A stretch of 64,000 bases of DNA, taken from the NCBI GenBank assembly GCA_964594075.1, contig CAZQKW010000013.1:1-64000 (forward strand), read 5' to 3'. The notes below the pieces were generated by a model, which ran no database searches, was not told the origin of the DNA, and worked only from the letters and a program-made list of their open reading frames with translations. Positions within the stretch are counted from its first letter, which is position 1, and each line of letters starts with the position of its first letter. This stretch comes from CAZQKW01 sp964594075. Lineage in GTDB: Bacteria > Desulfobacterota > WTBG01 > CAIYCZ01. This document shows positions 60,604 to 64,000 of this stretch, in pieces. A program made the position numbers and the translations under genes.

Positions 60604-62400
60604 ATGGATAATGAAAAAAGGGCCCTGCTGGCCATTGTGCTGTCATTGCTGGTTCTGTTTATCTACCAGTATTTCTTTGCCCCGCCCCCTAAAAAAGTTC
60701 CGGTCAAACCAGGCGCGGCGCCACAGGAAACAGCGCCGCAAGAAAAAATATCGCCATCGGCACCCCCCGACATGAAACCGGCGCCCCCGCCGGCACTGGC
60801 GGAAGCGGCAAAGCCTGACGTGGCGGAACGGGCGGCAAAAACCGCTGTTATTACCACGCCGCTCTATACTGCCGTATTCTCGCACTTTGAGGCGGGCCTT
60901 ACCAGCTTCAGGCTCCACCGCTATATGGACAGCCTCGGCAGTCCCGCGGTTATAAAACTCGTCAAAAAAATGTTCTCTGCCGGCGAAACGCAACCGGAAC
61001 CACAGCCGCAGTGGAAGGAACTTATTCATCTGGGGCCAGCGCAGCATCTGCCGCTCAGAGCATTTTTTCTCACTGCCCAGGGCCGGATAATCGAAGATAG
61101 TCAGTATCAATCCAGCCGGGATGCCCTGGAGGTTACGGCCCAGAGCGGCCCGTCATCCATAACCTTCACCCCTGACAGCACTGCGGCTGTGCAGGACCTC
61201 AGGCTGGAGAAAACTTTTAAATTTACCCCCGCCGATTACCGCATTGATGTTGCGGTGACGCTGAGAAATACGGCCACGACAGCGGTTGACGGGAATGCCG
61301 TTGTTGAATGGACCCATTATTATCCATCCCGGGGAGAGCACAGCGGCGGCGGTTTTTTTGGCGGAAGTCAAAGCAGTGAGACCATGCCTGCCAAATTTGC
61401 CTATTTTATTAACGGTAAAGTTGAAAAAAAAGAGCTTAAGGACTTCGCCGAGGCGAAAATTTTGGAAGGGGATATTCTGTGGACGGCGTTTGAGGACAAG
61501 TATTTCACCTCCGCCGTTATACCGCACCAGGAGCTGCCGCACCAGGTGCAGGTCGGCACACCCGCCGACCAGTCGCTTGCCTACCGGCTGGTCTTTCCCC
61601 ACGTGACGCTTAAGCCGGGAGAAGAAAAAACCTATCAGATGGCTGTGTATCTGGGCCCCAAAGAGATCGGCACGCTTGAGCGCCAGGGTTCAAAGCTGGA
61701 AAAAACCCTTAACTTCGGCATGTTTGACATCATCGCCAAACCCTTGCTGATTTCCCTGAACTTTTTCTACCGGTTTTGCGGCAACTACGGCATCGCTATC
61801 ATTCTGATTACCGTGATTATCAAGATTCTGTTCTGGCCGCTCACCCATAAGAGCTACCAGTCCATGAAGGACATGCAGAAGCTGCAGCCGGAAATGCAAA
61901 AACTCAAAGAAAAATATAAGAATAAAAAAGACGAACTCAATCGCGAGATCATGGCTCTCTATAAAAAATATAATGTCAATCCGCTGGGCGGCTGCCTGCC
62001 CATACTGCTGCAGATCCCGGTGTTTATCGCGCTCTACAGCGTGCTGTCGGACTCAATTGAACTGCGGCATGCCAACTTTATCTCGTTCTGGATTAATGAC
62101 CTCTCCGCCCATGATCCGACCTATATTTCCCCCCTTCTGATGGGGGCATCCATGTTTTATCAGCAGAAAATGACGCCCAGCACCGCCGACCCCGCCCAGG
62201 CAAAAATGATGCTCATGATGCCGATTATTTTTACCTTTATGTTTTTAAATTTTCCGGCAGGGCTGGTGCTGTACTGGCTCATTAATAATGTGCTCTCAAT
62301 CATTCAGCAGCTCTACATCAATAAAACAGCACGCGATGCAGGAGGTAGTGAATGGACACAATCGAAATCGAAGCAAAAACCGTTGATGAAGCAATCATGA
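60604..62400 (+). CDS. yidC: Membrane protein insertase YidC
   Basis: A 598-residue insertase. One N-terminal membrane segment (residues 7-22), a Pro/Ala-rich linker, a periplasmic P1 domain (residues 70-365), and five C-terminal membrane segments starting with YGIAIILITVIIKILFWPLT. KSYQSMKDMQKLQPEMQKLK and NPLGGCLPILLQIPVFIALY are conserved. The Gram-negative-size periplasmic domain supports a diderm host. The last 16 codons overlap the jag gene by 49 bases. Confidence 0.96.
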   Translation: MDNEKRALLAIVLSLLVLFIYQYFFAPPPKKVPVKPGAAPQETAPQEKISPSAPPDMKPAPPPALAEAAKPDVAERAAKTAVITTPLYTAVFSHFEAGLTSFRLHRYMDSLGSPAVIKLVKKMFSAGETQPEPQPQWKELIHLGPAQHLPLRAFFLTAQGRIIEDSQYQSSRDALEVTAQSGPSSITFTPDSTAAVQDLRLEKTFKFTPADYRIDVAVTLRNTATTAVDGNAVVEWTHYYPSRGEHSGGGFFGGSQSSETMPAKFAYFINGKVEKKELKDFAEAKILEGDILWTAFEDKYFTSAVIPHQELPHQVQVGTPADQSLAYRLVFPHVTLKPGEEKTYQMAVYLGPKEIGTLERQGSKLEKTLNFGMFDIIAKPLLISLNFFYRFCGNYGIAIILITVIIKILFWPLTHKSYQSMKDMQKLQPEMQKLKEKYKNKKDELNREIMALYKKYNVNPLGGCLPILLQIPVFIALYSVLSDSIELRHANFISFWINDLSAHDPTYISPLLMGASMFYQQKMTPSTADPAQAKMMLMMPIIFTFMFLNFPAGLVLYWLINNVLSIIQQLYINKTARDAGGSEWTQSKSKQKPLMKQS

Positions 62401-63023
62401 TGGCCTGTGAACAGCTCAATGCCACGCGCGAGCAGCTCGCGATAGAAGTGTTGCAGGATGCGCCCAGCAAAATTTTTGCGTTCATGTCCGCCCGCAAGGC
62501 AAAGATTCGCGCCACGCGCATTGCCGACGAACAGCGCCCCCGTTCCGGCGCGGCGGAGCTGAGCGCAGAGCTTGAGAATCGGCTCAAGGAAACGCTGGAA
62601 ACCATCGTGAAATATATTGATGCGTCGGCCACGGTCGCGGTCCGGCATGAAGAAGACGGCGTTGTGTTTAATATCCAGGGCGACGGCAGCGGGCTGTTTA
62701 TCGGCAAGCAGGGCCAGACCCTGGATGCGCTGCAGTATCTGCTCAATAAAATTAAGGCCCGCTATGCCAACGGCGCCACGCCGGTTACCGTTGATGCTGA
62801 ATCATACCGGGAGCGGCGCACGGAATCCCTCATTGCCCTTGCCCGGCAGCTCGGCGCAAAAGCCCGCAAGCGCAAAGGCCCGGTGGCCACCAATCTGCTT
62901 AACCCCGCGGAACGGCGGACTATCCACCTCGCTCTTAAAAAGGAGCCTGACCTCACCACCTGGAGCAAGGGCGACGGCGTGCTTAAAAAGGTGATCATTG
63001 CGCCCAAGCAATCCGCAAAATAA
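62352..63023 (+). CDS. jag: RNA-binding protein Jag/KhpB
   Basis: A 223-residue protein. Residues 1-50 are the Jag N-domain (TIEIEAKTVDEAIMMACEQL), the middle is a type II KH domain with FIGKQGQTLDALQYLLNKI, and the end is an R3H domain with NPAERRTIHLALKKEPDLTT. It binds RNA and influences cell division and membrane protein biogenesis. CAGGAGG precedes the ATG inside the yidC gene. Confidence 0.95.
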   Translation: MDTIEIEAKTVDEAIMMACEQLNATREQLAIEVLQDAPSKIFAFMSARKAKIRATRIADEQRPRSGAAELSAELENRLKETLETIVKYIDASATVAVRHEEDGVVFNIQGDGSGLFIGKQGQTLDALQYLLNKIKARYANGATPVTVDAESYRERRTESLIALARQLGAKARKRKGPVATNLLNPAERRTIHLALKKEPDLTTWSKGDGVLKKVIIAPKQSAK

Positions 63024-63063
63024 AAACGCACACAGCAGGGGGCGCGCAGGGGAACGGTTGTCA

Positions 63064-64000
63064 ATGTCCCAGCAGGACACCATTGTTGCCATTGCCACGC
63101 CGGTCGGCAGAGGCGGAATCGGCATAATTAAACTCAGCGGTCCCGATGCACTGCGCATGGTCGCCCCGCTCTTCCGCTGCCGCTCGTTTGACCCGGCATC
63201 CCCGCGCCCGCGCCATCTGTATTACGGCGTTATTGTTGATCCCCGTGATGCGCATATCCTTGATGAAGTGCTTCTGTGCTTCATGCCCGCGCCGCGCACC
63301 TACACCGGCGAAGACGTGGTTGAAATCAATTGCCACAGCGGCCAGGTCATTTTGCAGCAGATCCTCGCCCTCGTGCTGCACAACGGCGCACGCCTTGCCG
63401 AACCGGGCGAATTTACCAAACGGGCATTTCTTAACGGCCGTATCGATCTGACCCAAGCTGAAGCAGTCATTGACCTGATTGAGGCAAAAACCGAAGCAGC
63501 TCTGAAAATTGCGTCGCGCCAGCTTCACGGCAGCCTGTCTGAAAAGCTGCGCGCGGTGCAGGACGCCCTGCTGGACATAACGGCGCGCGTTGAAACCGCC
63601 ATTGATTTTCCGGAAGACGAGCCTGAATTATACGAACCAGCGGCCGCCGCGCAGATGCTGTCCCGCGCCGGTGCCGATCTGGAACGGCTGGGCGCCACGT
63701 ATCAGGAAGGCCGGCTCTATCGCCTCGGCGTGAACACCATTATTGTGGGCAAGCCCAATGTCGGCAAATCAAGCCTGCTGAACGCGCTGCTGGGAGAGAC
63801 GCGGGCGCTGGTGACGCCGTTTCCCGGCACCACCAGAGACGGCATCCAGGAGACCATCAGTATTCGGGGCATACCCGTTGTCATCCAGGATTCGGCCGGC
63901 ATCCATGAAGGGCAGGATGAAATTGACAAACTGGGTATTGATTTCGCGCGCGCCAGACTTGCCGCGGCGGAACTGGTGCTGCTGGTGCTTGACGGCAGCG
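63064..64000 (+). CDS. mnmE: tRNA modification GTPase MnmE (partial, runs off window)
   Basis: At least 312 residues. The N-terminal folate-binding domain has IVAIATPVGRGGIGIIKLSG and TYTGEDVVEINCHSG; GEFTKRAFLNGRIDL follows. The G domain begins with GKPNVGKSSLLNALLG at about residue 229 and G3 DSAGIHEGQDEID follows. MnmE with MnmG modifies the wobble U34 of tRNAs. The C-terminus lies beyond the window. Confidence 0.97.
   Translation, partial: MSQQDTIVAIATPVGRGGIGIIKLSGPDALRMVAPLFRCRSFDPASPRPRHLYYGVIVDPRDAHILDEVLLCFMPAPRTYTGEDVVEINCHSGQVILQQILALVLHNGARLAEPGEFTKRAFLNGRIDLTQAEAVIDLIEAKTEAALKIASRQLHGSLSEKLRAVQDALLDITARVETAIDFPEDEPELYEPAAAAQMLSRAGADLERLGATYQEGRLYRLGVNTIIVGKPNVGKSSLLNALLGETRALVTPFPGTTRDGIQETISIRGIPVVIQDSAGIHEGQDEIDKLGIDFARARLAAAELVLLVLDGS

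Overview
The window looks like a chromosomal segment from an uncultured, strictly or mainly anaerobic, Gram-negative (diderm) bacterium. Evidence for an outer membrane: a TolC-family channel, several lipoproteins with lipoboxes, a BamE-like lipoprotein, a bacterial lipocalin, and MacA/EmrA-type adaptors. Evidence for anaerobic C1 and iron-sulfur metabolism: corrinoid methyl transfer genes with an MtrH-family protein and a corrinoid activase, low-potential ferredoxins, an Fe-S aldo/keto reductase and a tandem-rubredoxin protein. The right end carries the conserved rpmH-rnpA-yidD-yidC-jag-mnmE block that usually lies near the replication origin. I cannot name the phylum from sequence alone; nothing in the window is a phylogenetic marker I could place without a search.

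Layout. 0.1-9.2 kb: a flavoprotein of the geranylgeranyl-reductase type, divergent from a gene run made of two tandem proteins resembling ferredoxin-dependent bilin reductases (FDBR), a small acidic protein, a 2[4Fe-4S] ferredoxin, a corrinoid protein, a UroD-fold methyltransferase, an MtrH-type methyltransferase and a RACE-type corrinoid activase. 9.3-16.6 kb: envelope genes (a repeat-rich lipoprotein, a lipoprotein with ferrochelatase-like signatures, a lipocalin, a BamE-like lipoprotein, membrane and hypothetical proteins). 16.9-26.9 kb: nitroreductase, YycJ-type hydrolase, a second flavoprotein paralog, typA, trpB2, an MFS carrier, a zinc-ribbon/EIIA fusion and a small GGQ protein. 27-31.8 kb: a TetR-controlled EmrA-EmrB-TolC efflux system. 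32-36.3 kb: a third flavoprotein paralog, then an acyl-CoA synthetase coupled to an AcuC-like deacetylase. 36.4-38.1 kb: a promoter, a candidate structured RNA, tRNA-Ala and a decayed glycosyltransferase. 38.1-47.9 kb: alkaline-phosphatase-fold membrane protein, NUDIX, PAS/zinc protein, Fe-S aldo/keto reductase, cytochrome c, a DnaA-box cluster with an AT-rich stretch, rubredoxin, a Kef-type antiporter and an SLC13-type carrier. 47.9-55.3 kb: GH57, glycogen synthase and a MacA-MacB-type exporter. 55.5-59.6 kb: second copy of the candidate RNA, a secreted protein, a P-loop kinase-like protein, an AGCS symporter and an MFS carrier. 59.8-64 kb: the ribosome/membrane-insertion block.

The most unusual unit is the first 9 kb. 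Two FDBR-like proteins (normally reductases of linear tetrapyrroles) sit directly ahead of a ferredoxin and a corrinoid methyl-transfer system, with a ferrochelatase-like lipoprotein and a lipocalin a few kb away. No heme oxygenase is visible. Other items without an assigned family are a two-copy structured RNA (36478-36662 and 55581-55745) whose closing stem differs in sequence but pairs in both copies, and a dispersed intergenic repeat with at least five copies. Three paralogous flavoproteins sharing a GFSVxYxG motif are spread over the window.
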